Shown piece after piece: positions 17,116-26,386 of a stretch of DNA of 64,000 nt. The translations under genes were made by a program, and so were the position numbers. The notes beneath the pieces were generated by a model that worked only from the letters and a program-made list of their open reading frames with translations, was not told the DNA's origin and did not search any database. The stretch covers positions 1,054,001 to 1,118,000 of the forward strand of contig NZ_CP081299.1 of assembly GCF_019711195.1 (NCBI RefSeq). The letters are read 5' to 3'. Source of the stretch: Dyadobacter sp. NIV53 (GTDB lineage Bacteria; Bacteroidota; Bacteroidia; Cytophagales; Spirosomataceae). Position 1 is the stretch's first letter. The number at the start of each line of letters is the position of its first letter.

Positions 17116-19398
17116 ATGCTAAGAAATATTCTGGTTTGTATACTGCTGTTTGTCTCGTGGCCATGTACAGGTCAGGATCCTGGCCCGTTTACGGAGAATG
17201 ATACGAAACCGCTTTTAGAAAAACTGAAAAATAGCGGTCAGGATACTAATAAAGTTCTCTTACTCTTCAAACTAAGCGATCAGTATTATTACAGGCAAAA
17301 CAGACAGCAGATTGATATAAACCGCGCTTTATTCTACACCCGGGCCGCCAAAAATTTAAGCATTTTGCTTTCCTTTCATAAAGGTGAAGGTATCAGTGAA
17401 TTACAGCTTTCACGGATATTGCCTAAAATGGACCGACGGGAAGAAGGCCGGGAAGCTGTCCTGAAGGCGATCGGAATTTTCACGAAATACAATGAATATT
17501 TTCAGCTCGGAGAAGCCTATTATACCTTGTCGGGTTATTATTCCATTACAGGAAAGGAGATACAGCAGCGGATCAGTCTGGCTGAAAAGTCTTCTGATGC
17601 TTTTGGACAGGCGGGTAACAAGGAAAAACAGGGGCATATTTACCAGCAGCTGGGTGATTTATATCTGACCCAGGGAGCAATAGGAAAGGGACTTGCCGCT
17701 CTGAAACAGTCGCTGGTGTTTTTCGAGGCTGCCAGATATAAGAATCTGATCGGTATTTATGATCTGTTAGGAAATGCATACGTGCTCTTAGGTACAGCAC
17801 AGGAAGCAATTAAATATCAGCTACTTGCAGTCCACATTGCTAAAACCGTCGGCGATACTACCAGCGCGCAGCTTTGTACGGTTTATAACCGGCTTGGCAA
17901 TTCCTACGAAATTTTAAACGATTATAAAAAGCAGCGCATTTACCAAAATAAAGCACTTGCCCTGGCTATAAATCACAACGACGCAGAAGAAATCCATACT
18001 GTTGCCTCGAATCTGGCCCGTTGCATAGCTCACCTTGGTTATGGCCGCCGGGCTATTTTCTTGCTGAACGGAATTGTAAAAAAGCATCCATTGAAAACGA
18101 ATACCAGTTACATCATGGTAGAAAGAAGTTATATAGAAATATACCGCATACTGAATCAAACTTCACTGGGGCGAAAGCACAGTGACCGATTGGAACAAAT
18201 TGTTTCCGGTTCTGTCCTGCTGGACGGCGAACTAAGATATATTTACAGTGCTTTGGTCCCATTTTACATTATTGATAAAAATTATAAGAAGGCAGAAACA
18301 TGTCTGAAACTAAGCAGGGAACTGGCTTTAAGGGCCAACTTTGGGCAGCATCTTTATTTTAATTATTTATGGACGGCAAAACTGGATTCCACAAGAGGCG
18401 ATTATTTGGCTGCATTTGAGAATTACCGGAAATTCAGTACGCTTAAAGATTCAGTTTTTAATGATAACAAAACCAGGCAATTAATTCAGCTGGAAATCAT
18501 TTATGATGTGGAGAAAAAGAATGATAATATACATTTTTTAACAAAACAATCTGTACTTCAGAAAAATAGCCTTAAGCAGGCTAATATGATCCAGAACATC
18601 ACTAATGTGAGTATCGTTTTGCTTTTAATTATCATTGCTCTTTTGATTTATGGTTACCGGCTTACACAAAAGAATAACAAAAAAATCACAGCTAAACAGG
18701 ATGAGATCAACCTCAAAAATATTTCACTGGGGCGTCTTCTCACTGAAAAAGAATGGCTGATCAAAGAAATCCATCACCGGGTTAAAAATAACCTGCACAT
18801 GGTAGCCGGCCTGCTCGACAGTCAGTCGGAATATCTGAAAGGCGCCGAAGCGCGTATGGCCGTAGCCGACAGTCAGCACCGGATACAATCCATGTCGATG
18901 ATCCATCAGCGATTATACCAGACAGAAAATCTATCGTCGATAGATATGTCAGCTTATATTCATGAAATGGTTCATTATCTGAAAGATAGCTTTGACTCAG
19001 ACGGAAGAATACTATTTAACCTCGAAATTGACAGGGTGGAAATGAACATCAGCCATTCGGTACCGCTGGGCTTAATCCTGAACGAAGCCATCACCAATGC
19101 AATAAAATATGCCTTTCCGGGAAACGCATTTCCGGGAAACGCCTTTAGAGAAAGAAAAGAAGGTCTGATTTCGATCACATTAAAGGAAGTTGAGCCCGAT
19201 CGATTCACATTGATCATTGCGGATAACGGCATAGGATTACGCCCTGATTTCGATATTAAACAAACCAATTCTTTTGGATGGACTTTAATACAGGGACTTA
19301 CAGACGACATCAGTGGACAATTGAATATACATAACGATAAGGGAACGGTGGTTCAGATTAATTTTTTATATCAGCAAGTTCAAAAGCGTACATCATGA
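17116..19398 (+). CDS. TPR sensor histidine kinase, HisKA_2/HWE type
   Basis: Start ATG 17116 gives a signal peptide (MLRNILVCILLFVSWPCTG, then Q). An in-frame ATG 48 bases upstream would bury it. The 760-residue protein has periplasmic tetratricopeptide repeats (about 45-440), a membrane span at ~490-515 (VSIVLLLIIIALLIYGY), a short coiled coil, and a HisKA_2 dimerisation domain with the phospho-acceptor His in EIHHRVKNNLHMVAGLL (near residue 553). The HATPase domain has LILNEAITNAIKYAF and IADNGIGL. The N-box region carries a tandem AFPGN duplication (19111-19140). The stop overlaps the start of the response regulator (ATGA at 19395), so they are a coupled pair. Confidence 0.93.
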   Translation: MLRNILVCILLFVSWPCTGQDPGPFTENDTKPLLEKLKNSGQDTNKVLLLFKLSDQYYYRQNRQQIDINRALFYTRAAKNLSILLSFHKGEGISELQLSRILPKMDRREEGREAVLKAIGIFTKYNEYFQLGEAYYTLSGYYSITGKEIQQRISLAEKSSDAFGQAGNKEKQGHIYQQLGDLYLTQGAIGKGLAALKQSLVFFEAARYKNLIGIYDLLGNAYVLLGTAQEAIKYQLLAVHIAKTVGDTTSAQLCTVYNRLGNSYEILNDYKKQRIYQNKALALAINHNDAEEIHTVASNLARCIAHLGYGRRAIFLLNGIVKKHPLKTNTSYIMVERSYIEIYRILNQTSLGRKHSDRLEQIVSGSVLLDGELRYIYSALVPFYIIDKNYKKAETCLKLSRELALRANFGQHLYFNYLWTAKLDSTRGDYLAAFENYRKFSTLKDSVFNDNKTRQLIQLEIIYDVEKKNDNIHFLTKQSVLQKNSLKQANMIQNITNVSIVLLLIIIALLIYGYRLTQKNNKKITAKQDEINLKNISLGRLLTEKEWLIKEIHHRVKNNLHMVAGLLDSQSEYLKGAEARMAVADSQHRIQSMSMIHQRLYQTENLSSIDMSAYIHEMVHYLKDSFDSDGRILFNLEIDRVEMNISHSVPLGLILNEAITNAIKYAFPGNAFPGNAFRERKEGLISITLKEVEPDRFTLIIADNGIGLRPDFDIKQTNSFGWTLIQGLTDDISGQLNIHNDKGTVVQINFLYQQVQKRTS
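19111..19140 (+). repeat. 15-bp tandem duplication inside the kinase ATPase domain
   Basis: Two copies of a 15-base unit (gcctttccgggaaac and gcatttccgggaaac, one mismatch) encode AFPGN-AFPGN followed by a third AF. They sit immediately after the N-box helix of the HATPase domain, a loop that tolerates length change. Confidence 0.85.
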
Positions 19399-21343
19399 AA
19401 AAGGTATTAATCGTTGAAGATCAGTTTGTTGAAGCTAATCACCTTCGTTTGATGCTGCAAAGGGCCGATTACACGGTTTGTGGCATAGCCAGATCTGTTG
19501 AACAGGCGATAGATCTGGTAAAAAAAGAAAAACCAGCACTGGTACTTCTCGACATTTTCCTGAGCGGAGATCTTACAGGAATTGACCTGGCCAAACTACT
19601 CCGGGAAGATGATATTCCCTTTATTTATTTGTCGGCCAATTCTAATGAAGAAATACTGAATGCTGCCAAAGCAACACATCCAAGCGGTTTTCTTGTGAAG
19701 CCGTTTCGTGAAAAAGACTTGCTGGTTGCGATGGAAATCGCTCAGTATCATCATGAGCACGGCCTGGAATCCAAACTTCGGAAAGAGGCGGTATTTCAAA
19801 AACAACTGGCTATAATCACCGCCGAAAAAGCAGGATGGGAAGAGAAATTATTAAAAATTGCCCAGGCACTTCAGCCACTGATCTCATTTGATTACATGGT
19901 GGCGGGTTATTCCATGGAAGGTGATTTTTTGCCTTTTAACGCATTATTCTTTTTGCGGATCGGCTTCAACGAGTACCAGGTTACCGGTATGGAAGGACTT
20001 CGGGTAGTAGCTAATATGAAGTTCAGCGAGTTAGCATCATTACAGTCGAAAACAATTGTCGGGACTGAACCTTCATTTTATATCGGGGCAGATTTTAAAA
20101 GGTTATGCAGCGTGCCGTCCATGAGAAAGATCATTGCAGATACTTTTGAAATGAATTCGCTGCTGACTTTTCCTTTACCGCTTAATCTGGATCAGCAGAA
20201 ACTATTTTTTTCTCCTTTTACAGTAAACGTCCGGATACTTATAACGAAGAGCAAATTGCGCTATGTGAACGGATGCAGGCCGTATTGACACAAGCCGTTC
20301 AAAATATGATCATAGTTGAGCGTATGCCTCCTGCCGAAAGCAATATAAAAATTCCATTTGAAAATATTCAGGAGAGTAACCCGGGCAATACATTTGATGG
20401 TATAATTGGCCAAAGCCATTTGCTCCTGAATGTTTTTGACCTGATCACCCAGGTCGCTCCGGGTGATACATCGGTACTGATCACGGGTGAAAGCGGGACA
20501 GGTAAAGAAAGAATTGCTGACAGTATCCACGCACTCTCTTCCAGAAAAGGAAAACCTTTTATTAAAGTGAACTGCGCTGCTTTGCCCACAAATCTGATCG
20601 AATCAGAGTTGTTTGGCCATGAAAAAGGTTCATTTACGGGTGCTTTCGAAAAACGCACAGGGAGGTTTGAGCAGGCGAATAACGGCACAATTTTCCTAGA
20701 TGAAATCGGTGATATGCCTTTGGAAACACAGGTGAAACTATTACGCGTTTTGCAACAAAAAGAGATAGAGCGCATTGGAGGAAAGGCTCCTGTAAAAGTA
20801 AATATCAGGATTATTGCAGCCACAAACAGGAACCTGGAAAAGGAAGTTGCGGAAGGCAGGTTCCGACTTGATCTGTATTACAGGCTCAATGTTTTCCCTA
20901 TCCAGGTACCCGCACTGGCTGACAGAACAGAGGATATTCCGTTACTTGTCAAACACTTTATCCAGTATTACAGCAGGAAAACGGGAAGGAAAATCTCCGG
21001 CGTTTCGGATAAAGCTTTAAAAAACCTCCTTGCTTACAACTGGCCTGGGAATATACGGGAATTGGAAAATGTAATTGAAAGAAGTGTTTTAATGGCCAAA
21101 AGCCTTGTTATTGATCAAATTCCTTTGCCTGTAAATTTATCCCGTAAAAACCAGGAAAAAATTGAGGAAGTGAGGCTGAAAACAATTTTCGAAAATGAAA
21201 GAGACCACATTATTGAAGTACTCAAAAGATGCAACGGACGTATAAGGGGCATGGACGGAGCAGCCGAAATCCTGAATATTCCTCCAACCACGCTGGGATC
21301 AAAAATGAAGAAATTGGGTATCAGAAGGGATTTTGTGATTTGA
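19395..21343 (+). pseudogene. sigma-54-dependent response regulator (receiver + GAF-like + AAA+ + Fis HTH), split by a one-base deletion in a T7 run
   Basis: Frame A (19395-20288) encodes a receiver domain with D53 (LLDIFLSGD) and Lys in LVKPF, a coiled coil and a GAF-like region. It ends artificially just after a run of seven T at 20205-20211. Adding one T continues the expected FFFSFYSKRPDTYNEEQIALCERMQAVL in frame B, which runs to 21343. Frame B holds the AAA+ domain (FDGIIGQS, Walker A GESGTGKE, the sigma-54 contact loop GSFTGAF, Walker B IFLDEIGD, R-finger region FRLDLYYRLNVFPI) and a C-terminal Fis-type HTH. The joined product is ~649 residues, the normal size. Alone, frame B (from ATG 20273) would be an unregulated AAA+ activator. 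The gene overlaps the kinase stop by four bases. Confidence 0.85.
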
Positions 21344-21535
21344 TTGTGACGATTAATCGATTTGATTGTTGTGTGCCTGATGGAATTATGTGATCATTGT
21401 TTTTAAGCAATAAATGGTGGCAATTTTGATTCAAACGTTTCCCTTAATATGATCAAATACCGGGTTACAATGCTAACTGTGCTTTGCCTAGCGGTTCGGA
21501 ACAGAGTCAAATAGCAGGAATACAATTACTCCTCA

Positions 21536-21572
21536 TAAAAAAGACAGCAGCAAAACAAAGTCCGCTGCTGTC
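21536..21572 (-). terminator. Rho-independent terminator of the TonB receptor gene
   Basis: Read on the minus strand, GACAGCAGC (21572-21564) pairs with GCTGCTGTC (21551-21543) as a 9-bp GC-rich stem with a 12-base loop, directly followed by a T run (21542-21536). It lies 56 bases after the receptor stop. Confidence 0.85.
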
Positions 21573-21627
21573 CTAAATAAACCTTAACTTTTTGCTAATG
21601 GCTAACTGCCAATCGCTTTCTTACAAA

Positions 21628-24189
21628 TCAATATGTAAATCTGATCGTTACACCGTAAGTACGCTGATCTCCTACTATACCTGCATATTGTCCGTAACTT
21701 CCCGGTGCAGCCAATAGTTGTTCGTAATAATTCTTATTGAAAATATTTCTTCCCCATAAATGGAACGAAAGTCCGTTAGACGCCCTGAAACCTGCACGAG
21801 CATTGGTAAGTCCGTAGCCACCAATATTCAGGTACTGGGAAGGTGAAGGACTTGATGAGAATTCAGATCTTAAAAATTCATCAACTGCGATAAAGAAATT
21901 ACCTTTCAGGCCAATCAGAGTTCCGGGTATGGCTACTTCACCACCCGCAGTCCCCGACCATTTAGAAATACCAGGTAGTCTTCCTCCTGAAATATCCTTG
22001 AAAGCCTGCTCTCCTCCCACTTCTTCCAATGGCACCGGAGCATTTTTAAACTTTTCATACTTACCATCTGTGTAAGCAACAGCGGCATTCAGAGTAAGGC
22101 CTTTAAAGCGGATGTTACCATCTATTTCAGCACCCTGTACACTCACTTTTTCAGCGTTGGCCAGATACCCGCGATTTACACCAGGTTCCGGAGTCTGTAC
22201 CTGAGTTTGGTAATCTTTAATATCTGTACGGAAAACAGTCAGGTTCAAAACAGAATTACCGGTTGGTTTGGTTTTCAATCCGAACTCCTTGTGATCCACG
22301 TATTCTGGTTTTACATTGGCCAGATCAATCAATACATTACCACTCGCGGTTGGCAAACCTCCAACATTTACACCAATTGGTTTGTATCCGATAGAATAAG
22401 TTGCATAGGCATTTAACCTTGCCGTTGCCCTGTATTGTACCGACAACTGGCCTGAGAAGTTTCCTTTTGCGTAATCCGTATTAAATGACTGGTTGGAATA
22501 AATCCCGTTTTTCAACGCAAGCAATGCTGCATCTGTGGTTTGCAACCCTCCATAAGTTACACGTTTGTAATCAACCACTTTCTTGTCATAGTTGTAGCGA
22601 ATACCTGGTAAAAAGTGTATTTTTTCCGTTATCGCCCAGTCAGCCTGTCCAAACACTGCTAAACTTGTGCTTTTGATCTCGTTGGTAGTTTGTATTCCAA
22701 AATTGTCGAACAAGCCAGGCGTTTTCCAAAGTGCGCTCGTTGAGCTTTGTGCAAATCTCCATTGTGCCGAACCAGCTTCCTCAGTTTGTACAGGATCGGA
22801 AGTCAGGTCTTGCCAAAGGCCGAACACCCCTACTACACCGCTCAGTTTAGGCGTTATTTTTCCAGAGTAACGTATTTCCTGAGACCATTGATCATGTGCC
22901 GAATTACCGGATGAAATCGTAAATACCGGCAATCCGATATAATCCCGGTCATTCAAAGGTGTCCATTTCCAGTAACGCCATGCAGATGTGGAAGTCAGTG
23001 TTCCGTTACCAATTTTTATATCCGCATTGACCGAAACGCCGCCCAATTGGTTATCTGCTTTGGAAGGAGTGTCCAGATCAACCTTTCTTTCAAATGCACT
23101 TTTATAAGGAATAGTGTATCCCAAATCAGCAATAATACTGTTGAATTGTCTGTAACCAGCTCTTTTAGTAGTTACTACCCCTGCAACCGGCCATCCATAA
23201 CCGGTAGGTTTCTGATCCGAAATATCCCCGATAATTGTAATATTCACTTTTTCACTTGGGGTATAAAGTAGTTGTCCTCTTACACCAATGTTATTAATAT
23301 CGTTGATTGGCAATTGCGTGTGAACATTAAAGAACGTTCCGTTACGCTGTGTTCCGGTAAAGGAAACACGTGCGGCCAGTTTCTTACTAATAGGTCCGGT
23401 AACGGATGCTTTTGCCTGAATGTAACCCAGGTTACCATAGCTTAGCTCGACGTTCGCGCCGGTTGTAAAACTGGCAGAACGCGTGGTAATGTTAAAAGCG
23501 CCGGCAGTAGTGTTTTTGCCAAAAAGCGTTCCCTGTGGCCCACGTAATACTTCAACGCGTTCAATGTCAATAAAATCGAGTGCTGTTGCAGCCGGACGTG
23601 CATAGTATACCCCGTCTACATAAAAACCCACTCCCGGGTCAACTCCGTCATTGGTCAAGCCGTAGGGCGAACCCAGGCCGCGAATGTTCAACGTGGTATT
23701 TCTTGCATTAGAGGAATATAACTGTACAGTTGGAACCAGTTCTTTCAGACGATTCACGGTAAACGCCCCGGCATCTTCTGCTCTGGTACCACCAATTACC
23801 GAAATGGCAATAGGCACTTCCTGAGCAGATTCAGTACGACGGCGGGATGAAATGACCACGTCATCAAGTTGTGTATTATTTAAATCAAGTTTTATTTCGA
23901 CCTTACTTTCACTAATCAGAATTTCCTTTTTCAGATATCCGACATAAGAGACGATCAGGGTGAATGGTAATTTCTGGCCTGTAACCAGACTAAATTCCCC
24001 GTTTGCGTCAGTCACGTCTCCGTTGGTAGTTCCTTTAATTGTTACAGTTGCTCCGATCAAGGTTTCGCTGGTACGGGAATCCAGAACTTTTCCGGTAACG
24101 GTGGCATTGATTGTAGGATCCTGAGCAGCCAGGAACAGAGGAAAAAGAATCGCAGCTAAAAGGGTTACTGCTTTTAAAAAGTGTTTCAT
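21628..24189 (-). CDS. TonB-dependent receptor, carboxypeptidase-regulatory-like + plug + barrel
   Basis: The 853-residue protein has a signal peptide (FLKAVTLLAAILFPLFLAA, then Q), a regulatory-like domain (TINATVTGKVLDSRTSETLIGATV), then a plug domain with NIRGLGSPYGLTNDGVDPGVGFYVDGVYYARP and the classic VEVLRGPQGTLFGKNTTAGA. The barrel ends in GVTIRFTY with a C-terminal aromatic residue. The plug resembles the proteobacterial iron/vitamin/saccharide-type TonB receptors more than SusC. No SusD partner is adjacent. The substrate is unknown. A strong terminator follows at 21536-21572. The gene is convergent with the sigma-54 regulator. Confidence 0.93.
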   Translation of the reverse strand: MKHFLKAVTLLAAILFPLFLAAQDPTINATVTGKVLDSRTSETLIGATVTIKGTTNGDVTDANGEFSLVTGQKLPFTLIVSYVGYLKKEILISESKVEIKLDLNNTQLDDVVISSRRRTESAQEVPIAISVIGGTRAEDAGAFTVNRLKELVPTVQLYSSNARNTTLNIRGLGSPYGLTNDGVDPGVGFYVDGVYYARPAATALDFIDIERVEVLRGPQGTLFGKNTTAGAFNITTRSASFTTGANVELSYGNLGYIQAKASVTGPISKKLAARVSFTGTQRNGTFFNVHTQLPINDINNIGVRGQLLYTPSEKVNITIIGDISDQKPTGYGWPVAGVVTTKRAGYRQFNSIIADLGYTIPYKSAFERKVDLDTPSKADNQLGGVSVNADIKIGNGTLTSTSAWRYWKWTPLNDRDYIGLPVFTISSGNSAHDQWSQEIRYSGKITPKLSGVVGVFGLWQDLTSDPVQTEEAGSAQWRFAQSSTSALWKTPGLFDNFGIQTTNEIKSTSLAVFGQADWAITEKIHFLPGIRYNYDKKVVDYKRVTYGGLQTTDAALLALKNGIYSNQSFNTDYAKGNFSGQLSVQYRATARLNAYATYSIGYKPIGVNVGGLPTASGNVLIDLANVKPEYVDHKEFGLKTKPTGNSVLNLTVFRTDIKDYQTQVQTPEPGVNRGYLANAEKVSVQGAEIDGNIRFKGLTLNAAVAYTDGKYEKFKNAPVPLEEVGGEQAFKDISGGRLPGISKWSGTAGGEVAIPGTLIGLKGNFFIAVDEFLRSEFSSSPSPSQYLNIGGYGLTNARAGFRASNGLSFHLWGRNIFNKNYYEQLLAAPGSYGQYAGIVGDQRTYGVTIRFTY

Positions 24190-24663
24190 GCTATTGTATT
24201 TGGTGGTTTCTATGTTTTATTTATTTTTTGGCCCAACTCTAAAAGTGCTAAAAGCTCGATTAGAAGCAGCCCGATTCGTCCGGGCAGGCCGATTTTCTCA
24301 TATTCATATACCGCCAACAACAAGGCTTGGTGAGTGGGAAAATTGATTTCATTAGATTCGTTTTTGTTATCTGAATGCAAATGTATAAATTTTATATAGT
24401 ATATAGACTTGGTAGGGTAATAAAAATTTAAAATTTGTTGTTTTAGGGGGCTATGAGTATTATGAATGTAGTCTTAAAAAATATTGCAATGAAGATTAGG
24501 TTACCCGTATAAGCCACGGGCATATCAATATGCATAATTATTACTCCAAACTGATTATGAAATACTTAGAAGGTAACGTGTAAATGCTTCGAATATATTG
24601 AAGCATCTACAAAACGTAAGTTTTTGAAACTCTGTGAAGCACTGAACTAAAATTTTATTAGTA
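24190..24663. other. intergenic region, AT-rich
   Basis: These 474 bases contain the TonB receptor promoter region and the 3' flank of the CPCC gene. The base composition shifts to markedly AT-rich from about 24340. No gene was found. A candidate -7 element is listed separately. Confidence 0.5.
24378..24385 (-). promoter_or_regulatory. candidate -7 element (TACATTTG) for the TonB receptor gene
   Basis: On the minus strand TACATTTG fits TAnnTTTG and lies 189 bases upstream of the start at 24189. No good -33 TTTG was found at the usual spacing. Confidence 0.3.
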
Positions 24664-24939
24664 CTATTTTATTCTTTTCCAATTATCGTCCCGCTGTTCA
24701 TCCTTAAACGGCTTCCTTACATTTTTAATCATTTCCAGCTCACAAGCACCAAATTCAGCAAAGTTTTTCTGTCCTTGTTTCAGGGAAACCCTGTTTGCCC
24801 CACCCTCATAATTAGGATCGTCAGCTTGAATCGGGTCATCCTCCCAAAAACATACTTCGCAAATATCGTAATGCCCGTTTGGTATTTCTATAAATGTCTT
24901 ATAACCACAACAAGGACATGTATATTTTTCGGTAATCAT
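24664..24939 (-). CDS. CPCC-family cysteine-rich small protein
   Basis: The 91-residue protein starts MITEKYTCPCCGYKTF and has a second Cys pair in YDICEVCFWEDDP, which together form a probable zinc ribbon/knuckle. The following DDPNYEGGANRVSLKQGQKNFAEFGAC block is characteristic of the Cys_rich_CPCC family (function unknown). Such genes are often found in accessory and toxin-immunity regions. The DNA is strongly AT-rich compared with the neighbouring TonB receptor, consistent with transfer. Confidence 0.88.
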   Translation of the reverse strand: MITEKYTCPCCGYKTFIEIPNGHYDICEVCFWEDDPIQADDPNYEGGANRVSLKQGQKNFAEFGACELEMIKNVRKPFKDEQRDDNWKRIK

Positions 24940-25108
24940 ATTTTTTTAAAGGTTTTTTAGTCGTGTATCTATGAAAGCTTCCGCCTGTCAAAGTTTTTGC
25001 GTCAAGGCCATAGGAAAACTCTACCCATTCGTTGGCATTATTCAATAGTTCAAATGAAAATCCCGAAACTATAAATTTTTTATTCGTTTTCTGCCCGTTG
25101 TTTTTCAA
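24899..25108 (-). CDS. possible small ORF or gene fragment between CPCC and SRPBCC genes
   Basis: This 69-codon frame bridges the two neighbours: it overlaps the end of the SRPBCC gene by 29 bases and the start of the CPCC gene by 41 bases. The central part (FSFELLNNANEWVEFSYGLD, then AKTLTGGSFHRY) has protein-like composition rather than noise. There is no strong ribosome site, and the frame has no recognised family. It could be the tail of a gene lost by insertion. Treat as doubtful. Confidence 0.25.
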   Translation of the reverse strand: MKNNGQKTNKKFIVSGFSFELLNNANEWVEFSYGLDAKTLTGGSFHRYTTKKPLKKYDYRKIYMSLLWL

Positions 25109-26042
25109 TTTGTAAGATATTGTTTTGAATGTCTTTCATAATGTTGTTTGCCCACCAGCTTGCATAAAAGTTAAAAGTTGTTGTTAGTTTAAAATTGCTA
25201 TACAAATGAAGTCTGTTTGTCTTTTCATTAAGTTTTTCAAGTTCATAAGTACCGTTTAAAACGTCAAAATATTTTCCGCCAATAACAAGATGTTCATCCA
25301 TTGTGGTCAAAGGAATTTCGTGAGGAAGTGCTTTTATCTTAAATGACATTTTCTTTTTATCAATATACTCAGTAACTGTTTCGTGAAAAACAAGCCCGTT
25401 TGTAAATATTGCCTCCCTATATGCCCCCACTCCCTCAAAATTAAGTTCGGCTTTTACTGGTCTCGGAAAGTTTAACAAATTTGTCAGCCAACCTTTATCC
25501 TGGTCTTCCCTAATTTCTCTTACTCTTGTTACATTACTCCAGATTTTGTCGGCAGGTGCATTAATGTCAATGTAAGTGTAAGCTTTATATGGAGTTGATT
25601 TTGCTCCAATATAGTTCTCAACAGGTGAAACCAACAATGGTAAAAGTGCAAGGATGGATACAATTATTTCGTTATCCCGCTTTTTTAATTTGAAATACCC
25701 ACCAATAAGTCCACCAACGGAGGAAGCAAGTAAGAATATTGGTAATATCATCAACAAACAAGGCCAGCCTTCAATTGCAAAGGCAAGTGTTATAAAAAAG
25801 AATACAAAAATGGGTAGCCACGGTGTAAAAAACTTGTACGAGAATTTCTTTAATTTTTCTTCTTTTGAAAAATAAATTGTTAAAGCGCCAACAATAAAAG
25901 GTAAAATAAAGAGAAATGTTACTGACATCATATTAAAAACTCCATTCCATGTTGTCTCGCCAAAAACCAAGCGAAGTAATAGAGCATAAATTGTGGGTAT
26001 TATAATAATTTTAAAAAACTTAATTAATTTCTGTTTTTTCAT
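25080..26042 (-). CDS. membrane protein with C-terminal SRPBCC (START-like) domain
   Basis: Using ATG 26042, the 320-residue protein (six fewer residues than from 26060) begins MKKQKLIKFFKIIIIPTIYALLLRL. It has about four or five membrane spans in the first ~150 residues (for example VTFLFILPFIVGALTIYF and WLPIFVFFFITLAFAI). A soluble domain from ~155 has the SRPBCC pattern: YTYIDINAPADKIWSNVTRV, a central GAYREAIFTNGLVF sheet, and the C-terminal helix SNFKLTTTFNFYASWWANNIM. SRPBCC domains bind hydrophobic ligands; the membrane fusion suggests lipid or a stress ligand, which is inference. The gene is AT-rich like the CPCC gene. Confidence 0.8.
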   Translation of the reverse strand: MKKQKLIKFFKIIIIPTIYALLLRLVFGETTWNGVFNMMSVTFLFILPFIVGALTIYFSKEEKLKKFSYKFFTPWLPIFVFFFITLAFAIEGWPCLLMILPIFLLASSVGGLIGGYFKLKKRDNEIIVSILALLPLLVSPVENYIGAKSTPYKAYTYIDINAPADKIWSNVTRVREIREDQDKGWLTNLLNFPRPVKAELNFEGVGAYREAIFTNGLVFHETVTEYIDKKKMSFKIKALPHEIPLTTMDEHLVIGGKYFDVLNGTYELEKLNEKTNRLHLYSNFKLTTTFNFYASWWANNIMKDIQNNILQIEKQRAENE

Positions 26043-26090
26043 TTGTGAGGATTTGTGCAATTGTGTCCGACTTCAAAATAAACGAATCCG

Positions 26091-26130
26091 TATTTTTGGT
26101 GTAAGATAGGTCATTGTAAAACCAAAAATA
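26091..26130. repeat. inverted repeat TATTTTTGGT / ACCAAAAATA
   Basis: Perfect 10-bp arms at 26091-26100 and 26121-26130 are separated by 20 bases. They stand near the border of the AT-rich patch. This could be a hairpin or an element end; no target-site duplication was found. Confidence 0.4.
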
Positions 26131-26360
26131 AGCACAACCCGAATTTAGGAAAGTACATACTGACGATTCTTATCATAAATGGAATATCAATTTATTTCGG
26201 CAGAGGCGTGGTTCGGTGGCTCTTTTCAGCAACTTCTATTCCTTTTTGCAATTGCATTTATACTTTCTTCAATATAAAAAAGGCAACAATGTTTTGACGC
26301 GGGAACCGAAGTGTAAATAGTACGAATTCCTCGGATGGGATAAGGATATTTTCCGGTAAA

Positions 26361-26374
26361 TTAGTATATACTAA
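26361..26374. promoter_or_regulatory. 14-bp palindrome TTAGTATATACTAA before the MBL gene
   Basis: The palindrome is perfect and ends 12 bases before the ATG at 26387, where a bound regulator would block initiation. The regulator is not known from the window. Confidence 0.4.
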
Positions 26375-26386
26375 ATCTCTTCAGTT

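Larger units (their letters stand above)
26043..26386. other. intergenic region with inverted repeat and palindrome
   Basis: About 340 bases without a gene, between divergent genes. They include an inverted repeat (26091-26130) and the palindrome TTAGTATATACTAA (26361-26374), each listed separately. The end of the AT-rich patch lies in this stretch. Confidence 0.5.
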
